Numbered from the stretch's first letter, positions 27,101 to 35,759 are shown. The stretch: DNA of 60,596 bases from Reyranellaceae bacterium (GCA_022844045.1 JALHMM010000031.1:1-60596), one strand, 5' to 3'. The notes: a model not told the origin generated them from the sequence alone. Program-made: numbers and translations.

Positions 27101-27574
27101 TCAGTCGACTTGCGGAAGATTCAGCACCATGGTGTCGACCATCCCGCGCCGGATGAGCGAGGGCGAGGCGATCTCCGGGCCTTCCGGCTTGCCGACGTTA
27201 TGGATCAAGAGATGTCCCGCGGCGTCGTAGCCGGTGACCAGCCACATGTGGTTGGACATGCAGAGCATCACGACGCGACGCGTGTTGACGTACCGCATGA
27301 AATCCTCGTGGTAGAGCTTCTTGTCATGCAGCAGCTCGAAGGCGATCGCGCCAGCCGACATCGTCTTGATGACCTTGTTGGCTTCGGCGCAGGTGGCCAT
27401 TTGCCCATACTCGTAGTCGGACAGGATCGTGGGCGCGCGCGTCAGGATCTCCGGCCGGGTGATCGGCACGGCACGCCAGTCGCAGATGATCGCCAGGCAG
27501 GTCGCCCAGCAATCGCTCTGCAGTTGCTGCTGCTGGTGCCGGAGGTTCAAGCAGTAGCCCAAGGGAATAGCCAT
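27101..27574 (-). CDS. Papain-like cysteine protease family protein
   Basis: A 157-residue protein with the pattern of the papain-like/C39/C70 peptidases: Cys22 in QSDCWATC, His109 in SNHMWLVTGYD, and Asn126 in LLIHNVG as a likely third residue. There is no signal peptide or membrane segment and no pro-region, so it is probably cytoplasmic or released by another route. The cysteine dioxygenase-like gene ends 33 nt upstream on the same strand, so they may be co-transcribed. Target unknown. Family-level assignment by motif only. Confidence 0.65.
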   Translation of the reverse strand: MAIPLGYCLNLRHQQQQLQSDCWATCLAIICDWRAVPITRPEILTRAPTILSDYEYGQMATCAEANKVIKTMSAGAIAFELLHDKKLYHEDFMRYVNTRRVVMLCMSNHMWLVTGYDAAGHLLIHNVGKPEGPEIASPSLIRRGMVDTMVLNLPQVD

Positions 27575-27607
27575 CGCCCGCTCCCGTTCTGCTCGATGGA
27601 AAGCCGC

Positions 27608-28153
27608 CTAGAAGCCGAAACGCTCGCCTGCGTCGCGGAAAGCTGTTGCTCGCGTCGCCGCGTCGTACGGCTCCTCGCGCAAGGTCTCGGGGTCCCATTG
27701 GCTGCGCGGCGCGCCGAAGAAATCGCCGCCGTAGAGCTGCAGCGCCACGGACATACGGCCCAGCGGATTGGTGACGGTATGGATGATGTCGCGGCCCAGC
27801 GGGTGGGCGTCGCGCACGCGCAGCGCCCTGGCGCCCGCCGCCTCGATCACGTCGCCGCGCCGGCGCCAGAAGATATTGTCCTCGCAGCCCGAATAGACGC
27901 CGATCACCGCCCACATGTTGTGATTATGCGGGGTGACGGTCATGAACGGCGGCCAGGCGATGTTGAGGATGGTGAGCGTATCGGAGCGATAGAGCGGGGT
28001 GATGCCGCTCTTCGTCGGCTCGCCCAGCGCGGCGATCACCTCGCCCGGTTCCGAGACCGCGCGAGCGACGATCTCGCGCACCGCCATGTGGCTGTCGTCG
28101 GCCTTTACCGCCTCGCGGCACGCCTCGATGAAGCCGTCCTTGTCGAATCGCAT
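27608..28153 (-). CDS. Cysteine dioxygenase-like cupin protein
   Basis: A 181-residue cupin of the cysteine dioxygenase/3-mercaptopropionate dioxygenase type, which adds O2 to a thiol to give a sulfinate. The iron-binding histidines are His76 and His78 in TVTPHNHNMWAV and His125 in GRDIIHTVTNP. The sequence RSDTLTILNIAWPPFM before the first motif is also family-like. No obvious regulator is nearby. Actual thiol substrate cannot be told. Confidence 0.8.
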   Translation of the reverse strand: MRFDKDGFIEACREAVKADDSHMAVREIVARAVSEPGEVIAALGEPTKSGITPLYRSDTLTILNIAWPPFMTVTPHNHNMWAVIGVYSGCEDNIFWRRRGDVIEAAGARALRVRDAHPLGRDIIHTVTNPLGRMSVALQLYGGDFFGAPRSQWDPETLREEPYDAATRATAFRDAGERFGF

Positions 28154-28180
28154 GCTCGTCTCTGTTTGTAGGCGGGAAGG

Positions 28181-28993
28181 TTACGGCTTGCGACGCGCGA
28201 TCAGGTCGCGCGCGCCGCGCAATGTCTCCTCGATCTCGGCGACATGCTCGGGCGCCATCCTCGCGGCGACCACCCTGCGCATCGCTTCGGCGACGTCATC
28301 GTCGCGCGCGGCGGCGAGCGCGAACCAGCGATAGGCGAGACCGTAGTCCCGCTCCACACCGCGGCCGTTGTAGTACATGAGGCCGAGATTGACCTGGGCC
28401 GCCACCTCGCCCTGATCGGCGGCGAGGCGATACCACTTCACCCCCTCGGCTTCGTTGCGCGCCACGCCGTTGCCGTTGGCAAAGGCGTAGCCGATGGCGA
28501 ACTGAGCGGCGGCGTCACCCTGCGCCGCCGCCAGCCGATACCAGCGCAGCGCCTCGACATGGTCCTGCTTCACGCCACGCCCCTCGGCATGAAGATCGCC
28601 AAGCGCGGTCTGGGCGCTGGCGACGTTCTGCTCCGCCGCCAACCGATACCAGTGCAGCGCCTCGGCGACGTCCTCGTCCACGCCATGGCCGTTGTCGTAC
28701 ATGAAACCGAGGCTGTACTGCGCCAGCGCGTCGCCACGCAGCGCGATCGGCCGCCACAGCGTGACCGCCTCCACATAGTCCCGCGGCACGCCATGGCCGT
28801 TGAAGTACATCAGGCCGATATTGAACTGGGCGTAGGTATCGCCGCTCTCGGCCAGCGGCCACCACAGGCGCAGCGCCCTGGCGTAGTCGCCGCGGCGCGC
28901 GGCGGCATCGCCGTCCTCGAAGGGACCCGCCATCGCCGGCGCACCCAGGCAAAACGCCATCGCGACAAGAGCGGCGCCGAGGCGAACTCCCAT
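28181..28993 (-). CDS. Secreted Sel1-repeat protein
   Basis: A 270-residue protein with a signal peptide (residues 1-23, ending PAMAGPF) and six or seven consecutive Sel1-like repeats of about 36 residues, each with the A-x-x-x-LG-x-x-Y-x-x-G-x-GV pattern (for example YSLGFMYDNGHGVDEDVAEAL). Such solenoids are protein-protein interaction modules in the periplasm or envelope. No enzymatic domain is present. It ends 28 nt upstream of the dioxygenase-like gene start and may belong to the same unit. Confidence 0.9.
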   Translation of the reverse strand: MGVRLGAALVAMAFCLGAPAMAGPFEDGDAAARRGDYARALRLWWPLAESGDTYAQFNIGLMYFNGHGVPRDYVEAVTLWRPIALRGDALAQYSLGFMYDNGHGVDEDVAEALHWYRLAAEQNVASAQTALGDLHAEGRGVKQDHVEALRWYRLAAAQGDAAAQFAIGYAFANGNGVARNEAEGVKWYRLAADQGEVAAQVNLGLMYYNGRGVERDYGLAYRWFALAAARDDDVAEAMRRVVAARMAPEHVAEIEETLRGARDLIARRKP

Positions 28994-29191
28994 GGCAGGT
29001 TCCAGCGGCCGCTAAGGCCGCCGCTCCGACGACGAGCGCCTATGTGGGCCCGCACCATCAGCGTTCCACAACCCACGGAGCGAGTCGAGCAGCGATCATT
29101 GCAGGCGAGAAGCCGAAAGCCGGATCGAAGAACGTAAGAAACCTTACCGATCAACGACGAGGCGACGGACACGGTCGCGACGTGAACGCTG

Positions 29192-29455
29192 TCAGATGTC
29201 GGAGCTGTAAACACACGTCGCGTAGGCGTCCTCGCGCCGGCCGATCCAGCAGTGGCCGCTATGGCTGACATAGCCCAGCGCGTGGCCCTCCTGGTCGCAG
29301 AGCGCGGGATCGGGCACGGCCTGCTGCGGTCCATCCCACGCGCCGAGTGCGGCGCGGACCATGGCCGAGGCCTGTTCGTAGCTCTCGATCGGGTAGAGGC
29401 GAGCGCCCACGCGCAGGTGCGTGACCCGAGTGAGGATCGCGGTGTCCAGTGGCAT
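29192..29455 (-). CDS. Small hypothetical protein
   Basis: An 87-residue soluble protein that I do not recognise. It begins PLDTAILTRVTHLRVG and contains IESYEQASAMVRAALGAW and a C-terminal HSGHCWIGRREDAYATCVY. The ATG at 29455 has GAAGGGGG eight bases upstream, which supports translation; an in-frame ATG at 29509 is less likely. It lies alone between the Sel1 gene and the divergent MetE-like operon. Confidence 0.6.
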   Translation of the reverse strand: MPLDTAILTRVTHLRVGARLYPIESYEQASAMVRAALGAWDGPQQAVPDPALCDQEGHALGYVSHSGHCWIGRREDAYATCVYSSDI

Positions 29456-29605
29456 CGGTGCCCCCTTCAGGCACGGCTGTATCGGTGCATCCAACTGCCG
29501 AATCATCACCCGTCGCGGCGTCGGAAATGCGGCATGAATCGCCGTTTTGGGGACTCAATCGGTCGAGGACCGCCTATGCTGCCGGTCGAAAAAAGGGGAA
29601 GCGCC

Positions 29606-30652
29606 ATGACCCATCCCGGCGTGCATCTGATCGGCAGCGTCGCCATGCCGGACGCCGAGAGCGTGTTCCGCGCCGTCGCCAGCGCGCTCGGCCCGTGGCT
29701 CAAGCGCGTTCCCGATGGCGAGACCGGCAAGCGCCATCGCTGGATCTTCTGGCAGCAGCAGATGCTGCTCGACCACCCCGCGATGCGCATCGACAAGGAC
29801 GCGGAGCCGCTCAAGCTCTATCAGTGGGACGGCCAGCTGATCCGCGAGAGCGAGCGCATCGGCTTCAAGCCCGGCGTCGATCCGAAGACGGTCGAGTACG
29901 AGACCGGCTATGCGCCGGCGGCGATCGACTCGTATGACGTGTTCAAGACGCTGCGCGATGCCGGCGCGATTCCCGCTGGTGTGCGCTTCCAGGTGGCGCT
30001 GCCGACGCCCATGGCCTCGGGCTACATGTATGTCAGCCCCGCCGCGCTGGCCGATTACCTGCCGGCCTACGAGCGCTCGCTGCTGAAGGCGCTGAACCAG
30101 ATTTGCGCCGCGATCCCGCATCAGGACCTGTCGATCCAGTGGGACGTCTGCCAGGAAGTCCTGGTGTTCGAGAACTACTTCAAGCACCGGCCCGCCGACT
30201 ACAAGGCGCGGATCGACGCCCAGCTCGCGCGGCTGGGCAACGCGGTGCCCGCCGGTGTCGAGATGGGCGTCCACCTCTGCTACGGCTCGCCGCGCGACGA
30301 GCATCTGGTGATGCCCAAGGACATGGCGATCCTCGTCGAGATGTCGAACGGCTTCATCCCCAAGCTCACGCGCGGGCTCGACTACCTGCATCTGCCCGTC
30401 CCGAAGGACCGCAGCGACGATGCCTACTTCGCGCCGTTGAAGGACCTGAATCTGCCCCAGGAGACGACGCTCTATCTCGGCCTGATCCACTACGACGATC
30501 ACCGCGGCGACATGCTGCGCGCCGCCGCCGCGCGCAAGGTCGTAGCCGAGTTCGGTCTGTCGACCGAGTGCGGCTGGGGTCGCACCGATCCTGAGCGCGT
30601 GCCCGGCCTGATCGCCGCGCACCGCCAGGCCATGGAAGCGCAGGGCCGATGA
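29606..30652 (+). CDS. Cobalamin-independent methionine synthase-like (UROD/MetE) protein
   Basis: A 348-residue TIM-barrel protein of the UROD/MetE-like superfamily, first gene of a coupled plus-strand operon. It starts HPGVHLIGSVAMPDAESVFRAV and later has LPTPMASGYMYV, DLSIQWDVCQEV and STECGWGRT. The Cys in the final motif (ECGWGR) corresponds to a zinc-binding cysteine of MetE, but the protein is half the size of MetE and lacks its N-terminal barrel. Similar short proteins occur in catabolic clusters and may transfer methyl groups from an unknown donor. The start has AAAAGGGGAA upstream. Confidence 0.72.
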   Translation: MTHPGVHLIGSVAMPDAESVFRAVASALGPWLKRVPDGETGKRHRWIFWQQQMLLDHPAMRIDKDAEPLKLYQWDGQLIRESERIGFKPGVDPKTVEYETGYAPAAIDSYDVFKTLRDAGAIPAGVRFQVALPTPMASGYMYVSPAALADYLPAYERSLLKALNQICAAIPHQDLSIQWDVCQEVLVFENYFKHRPADYKARIDAQLARLGNAVPAGVEMGVHLCYGSPRDEHLVMPKDMAILVEMSNGFIPKLTRGLDYLHLPVPKDRSDDAYFAPLKDLNLPQETTLYLGLIHYDDHRGDMLRAAAARKVVAEFGLSTECGWGRTDPERVPGLIAAHRQAMEAQGR

Positions 30653-31434
30653 GCATGGCCGACTCCGCGACCCGCCGGCGCACCGAGAACCGGGTCGCCT
30701 GGCTCGAGTTCAATCGCCCGCCGGTCAACGCCTTCACCCGATCGATGGTCGAGGAGGTGCGCGCTGGCATCGCCGCCGCGCTCGCCGACCCGCAAGCCCG
30801 CGTGCTCGTGCTGGCCAGCGCGATCGACGGCTATTTCAGTGCCGGCGCCGATCTGAAGGCCTTTGCCAGCATGAGGGGTCCGCAGATGCGCGCCTGGACC
30901 GAGCTGTGCCACGACATCGTGCGCCTGCTGCGCAATTCACCCAAGCCGGTGCTGGCGGCGATCAACGGCATCGCCGTGGGCGGTGGACTCGAGATGGCGC
31001 TGCATTGCGACATTCGCTTCGCCGCAGCCGACGCCAAGCTCGGCCAGCCCGAGATCAAGATCGCCTTCCTGCCGCCGATCGCCACGACACAGACGCTGGC
31101 GCGGCTGATCGGCAGGCCGCGCGCAATCCGCTACCTCTACGACGGCACCATGGTCGAAGCGTCCCGCGCGCAGGAATGGGGCTTGGTCGACGAGCTGGTG
31201 GCGCCCGCCGATCTGCGCCGCCACGTGCAGGCCTATGCCGAGCAGCTCGCCGCCAAGCCCGCCGCGGCGCTGGCCGCGATCCGCCACACCATCACGTTCG
31301 GCGAAGGCATGAGCTTCGAGAAGAACATGGCGATGGAACTCAACGTCGTCGAGCGGCTCGCCGACACGGCGGACTTCGCCGAAGGCATCGACGCCTTCCT
31401 CAACAAGCGCGCACCGAAATGGTCGGACGGATGA
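30649..31434 (+). CDS. Enoyl-CoA hydratase/isomerase family protein
   Basis: A 261-residue crotonase. Oxyanion-hole regions are FSAGADLKAF and AVGGGLEMALHCD; the two glutamates used by hydratases are present (GGGLE and GQPEI), so a hydratase reaction on an enoyl-CoA is plausible. Its ATG overlaps the MetE-like stop (ATGA) and its stop overlaps the VanZ start. With the adjacent CoA-transferases it suggests activation and hydration of a carboxylic acid. Confidence 0.9.
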   Translation: MSMADSATRRRTENRVAWLEFNRPPVNAFTRSMVEEVRAGIAAALADPQARVLVLASAIDGYFSAGADLKAFASMRGPQMRAWTELCHDIVRLLRNSPKPVLAAINGIAVGGGLEMALHCDIRFAAADAKLGQPEIKIAFLPPIATTQTLARLIGRPRAIRYLYDGTMVEASRAQEWGLVDELVAPADLRRHVQAYAEQLAAKPAAALAAIRHTITFGEGMSFEKNMAMELNVVERLADTADFAEGIDAFLNKRAPKWSDG

Positions 31435-31781
31435 TCGCGTCGCTGCGTCGCGTGTTGCCCTACGCCTTTGCCTTCTGCCTGATTGTTCTGGCGGTGTTGT
31501 CGTGGCTGCCCGGCGATGACGTGCCGCGCACCGGCTTCGCGGGCAAGCTCGAGCATTTGGTCGCCTATGCCGGTACCATGTTGATCGGCGGGCTGGCCTG
31601 GCCGGACCGTCGCCGCGCGCCGATCCTGGTCGGCGGCCTCGCGTCCTACGCCGCCGTCATGGAGCTGGGCCAGTTCGTGGCGCCGGGCCGTCATGCTTCA
31701 GTTTGGGATTTTCTCGCCGGCGCCGCCGGCCTCGTCGCCACCGCCATCCTGCTTCGCCTGTTGAAGACACGACCCGCATGA
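31431..31781 (+). CDS. VanZ-like family membrane protein
   Basis: A 116-residue protein with about four hydrophobic segments and the VanZ pattern DKxxHxxAY, here GKLEHLVAYAGTMLIGG, followed by ELGQFVAPGRHASVWDFLAGAAG. VanZ-domain proteins have no settled general role. It overlaps both the hydratase gene and the first CoA-transferase gene by ATGA, so it is unusually placed inside a CoA-ester operon. Confidence 0.85.
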   Translation: MIASLRRVLPYAFAFCLIVLAVLSWLPGDDVPRTGFAGKLEHLVAYAGTMLIGGLAWPDRRRAPILVGGLASYAAVMELGQFVAPGRHASVWDFLAGAAGLVATAILLRLLKTRPA

Positions 31782-32836
31782 CCCGCCCGCTTGACGGCAC
31801 CACGATCCTCGAGATCGACGGCCCCGACACGCCGCTCTGCATTCGCTTCGCCACCTCGCTGGCGGCCAAGATCGCCGCCGATCTCGGCGCGCGCGTGCTG
31901 AAGCTGGAGCCGCTCGGTGGCGACCCGGTGCGCAGCGCGCCGCCCTTGCTGCCCGGCGACGGAAGCAGCGCGCTGTTCCAGTTCCTCAATACCTCGAAGC
32001 GCTCGATCACCCTGCCGGCCGACCGACGCGCCGCGCTCGACGCCCTGCTCGGCGGCCGCATCGACGCGGCGCTGTACGAGGAGGGAGACTCCGACGCAGC
32101 CGCCCTGCTCGCCGAGCGCAAGGTGGCGCGCGTCGAAATCGCCGGCTGGCCCGAGAGCATGCCGAGGCCACATGCGCCACTCAGCGGATTCACTGTGCTG
32201 GCCCTGGGCGGCCTGCTCGACATGGTGGGCGACGCCGAACGCGAGCCGCTGCGGCTGGGTGGCCACCAGGGCTCCTATCCCGCCGGCCTCGCCGCCTTCA
32301 CCGCGCTGATGGCGCAGCTCGCGGCCAAGGGCGTGGCGCCGGCGCGGGTGTCGTTGGTCGAGGCTTTGCTTTGGGTGAACTGGAAGGCGGCCTCAGGCGC
32401 GCATGCCGACGGCAAGGCGCCGACACGCGACGGCGCGCGCTCGGAATTCCAGGTCGTGCCCTGCGCCGACGGCCATGTCGCGCTGGTCTATGGCGTGACG
32501 CAGTTCGACGCCGTCGCCGCGTTGGTCGGCGACGCGCGGCTGAACGATCCGCGCTACGCCACGCGGCCCGAACGCCGTCGGCTGATCACCGAGATCTACG
32601 ACATGCTGAAACCGTGGTGCGCCACGCGCACGCGCGCGGAGATCTACACGGCGGCACAGGCGCGCGGCATTCCCTTTGGCACGGTGGTCACGCCCTTCGA
32701 GCTGCTCGGCGATCCGCAGATGAGCGACCGTAGCTTCATCGTCGACATGGCCGGCCTGAAGATGCCGCGCTTGCCGGTGTTGTGGAACGGCGCCGGCTTC
32801 GCGCCCGTGCCACTGGTCGAGGAGCGCGCGCTGTGA
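31778..32836 (+). CDS. CaiB/BaiF CoA-transferase family protein, probably without catalytic Asp
   Basis: A 352-residue class III CoA-transferase homologue, shorter than the usual 380-410. Family features include VLKLEPLGGDPVR at the N terminus and RGIPFGTVVTPFELLGDPQ at the C terminus. The position of the catalytic Asp (as in STLDATGG of the next gene) reads FTVLALGG here, so Leu replaces Asp. It overlaps the next CoA-transferase gene by GTGA. The pair may form a heteromer in which this subunit is structural. Confidence 0.82.
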   Translation: MTRPLDGTTILEIDGPDTPLCIRFATSLAAKIAADLGARVLKLEPLGGDPVRSAPPLLPGDGSSALFQFLNTSKRSITLPADRRAALDALLGGRIDAALYEEGDSDAAALLAERKVARVEIAGWPESMPRPHAPLSGFTVLALGGLLDMVGDAEREPLRLGGHQGSYPAGLAAFTALMAQLAAKGVAPARVSLVEALLWVNWKAASGAHADGKAPTRDGARSEFQVVPCADGHVALVYGVTQFDAVAALVGDARLNDPRYATRPERRRLITEIYDMLKPWCATRTRAEIYTAAQARGIPFGTVVTPFELLGDPQMSDRSFIVDMAGLKMPRLPVLWNGAGFAPVPLVEERAL

Positions 32837-34185
32837 AGCCGCTGGCGGGCATCCGCGTGCTCGATTTCGGCCTGCTGACGGCCGGCGCCAATACCTCGGC
32901 GATGCTGGGCGATCTCGGCGCCGAGGTGGTGAAGATCGAGTCCGGCGCCTACATGGATCCGTTCCGCGCGGTGGGTCAGCGCGACACCGCGCCGGGCTGG
33001 TGGAACCGCTCGCCGCCCTTCCACTTCACCAACCGCAACAAGCGCGGCTTGGCGCTGAACCTCAAGCACACCGAAGGCCGCCGCCTGATCCTCGAGCTGG
33101 CGAAGAACTGCGACGTGGTGGTCGAGAATTTCCGCCGCGGCGTGCTCGAACGCTTCGGCCTCGACTACGCCGCGCTCAAGGCGGTCAACCCCCGTATCGT
33201 GTTGGCCTCGATCTCCAGCCAGGGCGACACCGGGCCCAACCGCCTGCACGCCTCCTATGGCTCGACGCTCGACGCCACCGGCGGCATGGCCGCCCTCACC
33301 GGCTATGCCGATGACGGGCTGCCGCGCATATCAGGGATGGACGTGAACTATCCCGACCAGGTGGTCTCGCTGCTCGCCGCGGGCCTCGTCATCGCCGCCG
33401 TCATGACCGCGCGACGCACCGGCGAAGGCGCCTTGCTCGACATCTCCCAGCGCGAGATCGCCAGCTTCATGATCGGCGAGGAGATTGTCGCCGCCGCCGC
33501 CGATCCCGCACGACGGACGCCAGCGCGACGCGGCAACGCGCAGGACGGCGTCGCCCTACAGGACTGCTTCCGCTGCGCCGACGGACGATGGCTGGCTGTC
33601 ACGCTGACCGATGCGGCGGACAAAGCGTCGTGCGTGCGCACGATAGAAGGGCTATCGCACGCGGCCATCTTCCCTTCTCCCCGCGAAGGCGGGGAGAAGG
33701 TGCCGAGCGCCAGCGAGGCGGATGAGGGGCTTCCTCGTGCAACAACGAAAAATGTCGATGTTGAGACTCCGCGAAGCCCCTCATCCGCCCTTCGGGCACC
33801 TTCTCCCCGCCTTCGCGGGGAGAAGGAAGATGCTGACGATCCTTATGCGATAGCCCTGACCGACTGGGCGGCTAAGCGCAACGCCACCGACGCGGCGCGC
33901 GCGTTGAACCAGGCCGGGCTCGCGGCCGCGGTCGTGAAGGACGGCATGGACCTGATCCGCGACCGCTCGCTGGCCGGCGACACGCTGGCATGGCTGCCCG
34001 ATGGCGGCCTGGTGAAGGGCATGCCCTATCGCTTCGCCGGCATGGAGCTGGTCATCGAGCGGCGCGCGCCCGACCTCGGCGAGCACACCAACGAAACCCT
34101 GCGCGAGCTGCTGGGCCTCGACGACGCGGCACTGGCGCGCCTGGCCGAGCTGGGTGTCACGTCGGCCGAGCCTGACAGGATCTGA
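32833..34185 (+). CDS. CaiB/BaiF CoA-transferase with an in-frame palindromic element
   Basis: A 450-residue class III CoA-transferase, which moves CoA between carboxylates through an aspartyl intermediate. The N-terminal half is normal (VLDFGLLTAGANTSAMLGDL, VVVENFRRGVLERFG) with catalytic Asp in STLDATGGMAALTGY. Residues about 279-333 (begins IFPSPREGGEKV, ends SPRLRGEKED) are encoded by a 165-bp dispersed palindrome that keeps the frame. Normal sequence resumes at TDWAAKRNATDAARAL. Without the element the protein would be about 380-395 residues, the family norm. The GTG start at 32833 overlaps the previous stop (GTGA). Whether the enzyme still works is unknown. Confidence 0.85.
   Translation: MKPLAGIRVLDFGLLTAGANTSAMLGDLGAEVVKIESGAYMDPFRAVGQRDTAPGWWNRSPPFHFTNRNKRGLALNLKHTEGRRLILELAKNCDVVVENFRRGVLERFGLDYAALKAVNPRIVLASISSQGDTGPNRLHASYGSTLDATGGMAALTGYADDGLPRISGMDVNYPDQVVSLLAAGLVIAAVMTARRTGEGALLDISQREIASFMIGEEIVAAAADPARRTPARRGNAQDGVALQDCFRCADGRWLAVTLTDAADKASCVRTIEGLSHAAIFPSPREGGEKVPSASEADEGLPRATTKNVDVETPRSPSSALRAPSPRLRGEKEDADDPYAIALTDWAAKRNATDAARALNQAGLAAAVVKDGMDLIRDRSLAGDTLAWLPDGGLVKGMPYRFAGMELVIERRAPDLGEHTNETLRELLGLDDAALARLAELGVTSAEPDRI
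33648..33857. mobile_element. Palindromic element inserted in-frame in a CoA-transferase gene
   Basis: A type B palindrome (core 33673-33826) nested in two further inverted repeats: ATCTTCC / GGAAGAT (33667-33831, 165 bp) and a perfect 12-bp terminal pair AGGGCTATCGCA (33648-33659) / TGCGATAGCCCT (33846-33857). Both the 165-bp and the 210-bp unit are multiples of three and have no stop in the host frame. The same outer motif GGCTATCGCAT bounds the type A copy at 52974-53156. It resembles in concept the protein-inserted palindromes of Rickettsia, but the sequence differs. Confidence 0.8.
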
Positions 34186-34195
34186 GGAGACCATC

Positions 34196-35164
34196 ATGTC
34201 GCGCATCCGCGAGATCGTCGCCGCGCTCGAGATTCCGGTGATCGCCGCGCCGATGTTCCTGGTGTCGAACCCCGCCATGGCGCTGGCCTGCTGCGCCGAA
34301 GGCATCATGGGCAGCTTCCCGGCGCACGGCACGCGCGACCGCGAGACCTTCGCGGCGTGGCTGGTCGAGATGCGCGAGGGCATGAAACGCCTGCGCGACC
34401 AGCCGGGCGGCGAGCGGGTCGCGCCCTGGGCGGTGAACCTTGTCGTGCACCCCTCGAACCCGCGCATGGCGGGCGACCTCGAACTGTGCATCGAGCACAA
34501 GGTGCCGGTGATCCTGACCTCGAAGGGCGCGCCGGGCGATGTCTTCAAACAGATCCACGACTATGGTGGCGTCACCTTGCACGATGTCGCCAGCCAGCGG
34601 CACGCCGAGAAGGCGATCGAGGCCGGCACCGATGGCGTGATCGCCGTGGCCGGCGGCGCCGGCGGCCACACCGGCACGATCAATCCCTTCGCGCTGCTCA
34701 ACGAGATCCGCCGCATCTTCGACGGCGTCGTCGTGCTCGCTGGCGGGATGACCACCGGCCGCGACGCGCTGGCGGCGCAGGCGATGGGCGCCGACCTCGT
34801 CTATCTCGGCACACGCTTCATCGCCACGCGCGAAGCCAGCGCCGTGGACGCGCACAAGGCGATGATCATCGACTCGCGCGCTACCGATGTCTTTCTGAGC
34901 GCCGCGATCGACGGCGCGCCGGCGAACTGGCTGACCAAGAGCCTGCTCGCCGCCGGCGTCGACCTCGACACGCTGCGCACCACGCTGCCCGGCAAGATCG
35001 TCGCCGCCGGCGAAAGCCGCAAACGCTGGAAAGACATCTGGACCGCCGGCCACGGCGTCGGAAACATCGACGACGTGCCCGGCGCAGCGGAGCTCTGCCG
35101 CCGCCTGAAACGCGAGTACGCGACCGCGCGAGCCGCTTTCGGTCGCAAGCTCTGGATGATCTAA
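34196..35164 (+). CDS. Nitronate monooxygenase / 2-nitropropane dioxygenase family protein
   Basis: A 322-residue FMN-dependent TIM-barrel protein. Signatures are PVIAAPMFLVSNPAMALAC at the N terminus, AVAGGAGGHTGTINPFALL with the His typical of the family, and VLAGGMTTGRDALAAQAMGADLVYLGTRFIA at the phosphate-binding end. Family members oxidise nitronates, but many relatives beside CoA-transferases act as enoyl reductases or on CoA esters. The gene starts 10 nt after the CoA-transferase stop with GAGGAGA upstream and closes the operon. Confidence 0.9.
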   Translation: MSRIREIVAALEIPVIAAPMFLVSNPAMALACCAEGIMGSFPAHGTRDRETFAAWLVEMREGMKRLRDQPGGERVAPWAVNLVVHPSNPRMAGDLELCIEHKVPVILTSKGAPGDVFKQIHDYGGVTLHDVASQRHAEKAIEAGTDGVIAVAGGAGGHTGTINPFALLNEIRRIFDGVVVLAGGMTTGRDALAAQAMGADLVYLGTRFIATREASAVDAHKAMIIDSRATDVFLSAAIDGAPANWLTKSLLAAGVDLDTLRTTLPGKIVAAGESRKRWKDIWTAGHGVGNIDDVPGAAELCRRLKREYATARAAFGRKLWMI

Positions 35165-35291
35165 CGACTTCACGACGCGCAGAGATAAACCCGACAGCCA
35201 TCTACGCCCATGAAGGGGCGGCTATCGCGACATTACCGCGAATAGGCGCGAACTCTTGGATGCCGAGGTCAAGAGAGTGCAGTCGGCGGCC

Positions 35292-35320
35292 GCCTTGCGC
35301 ACGGCCCCTGCGCGCAAGGC
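35292..35320. terminator. Hairpin between convergent genes
   Basis: Arms GCCTTGCGC and GCGCAAGGC form a 9-bp stem with an 11-nt loop just before the stop codon of the minus-strand DMT gene and 127 nt after the nitronate monooxygenase stop. No T-tract is evident, so termination is inferred from position only. Confidence 0.4.
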
Positions 35321-35326
35321 ATCGGG

Positions 35327-35692
35327 TCACCCGATCGGCCCTTTGAAGACGAAGAACGCGCCGAGCGCGATGAAGGCGAAGCCGATGGCGTGGTTCCAGG
35401 TCAGCGCTTCCTTCAGGTAGAGCACCGAGAAAGCGGCGAAGACCAGCAAGGTGATGACCTCCTGCATCGTCTTCAGCTCGGCGGCGCTGTAGGCGGTGTG
35501 GCCGATGCGGTTGGCCGGCACGGCGAAGCAATACTCGATGAAGGCGATGCCCCAGCTCGCCACCACCACCAGCCAGAGCGGCTTGTCGGTGAACTTCAGA
35601 TGGCCGTACCAGGCGAAGGTCATGAAGACGTTGGACACCAGCAGCAGGACGATGGGCGCGACATGCGCCCAGGAGACCGAAGCGAACGACAT
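35327..35692 (-). CDS. DMT family small transporter-like protein (DUF486)
   Basis: A 121-residue protein with four membrane segments matching the DUF486 group of the drug/metabolite superfamily: VSNVFMTFAWYGHLKF, EYCFAVPANRIGH, AAELKTMQEVITLLVFA and the final FIALGAFFVF. Small four-helix DMT proteins usually dimerise; substrate unknown. The ATG at 35692 begins the homology and an upstream in-frame start at 35767 is rejected. It is divergent from the Na/Pi cotransporter gene. Confidence 0.88.
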   Translation of the reverse strand: MSFASVSWAHVAPIVLLLVSNVFMTFAWYGHLKFTDKPLWLVVVASWGIAFIEYCFAVPANRIGHTAYSAAELKTMQEVITLLVFAAFSVLYLKEALTWNHAIGFAFIALGAFFVFKGPIG

Positions 35693-35759
35693 GGAACCTC
35701 GCGCCTGAAGAACCGCCTCGCCTTCCACAACGGATCCCGCGCCGTCGCCACTTTTTCGT

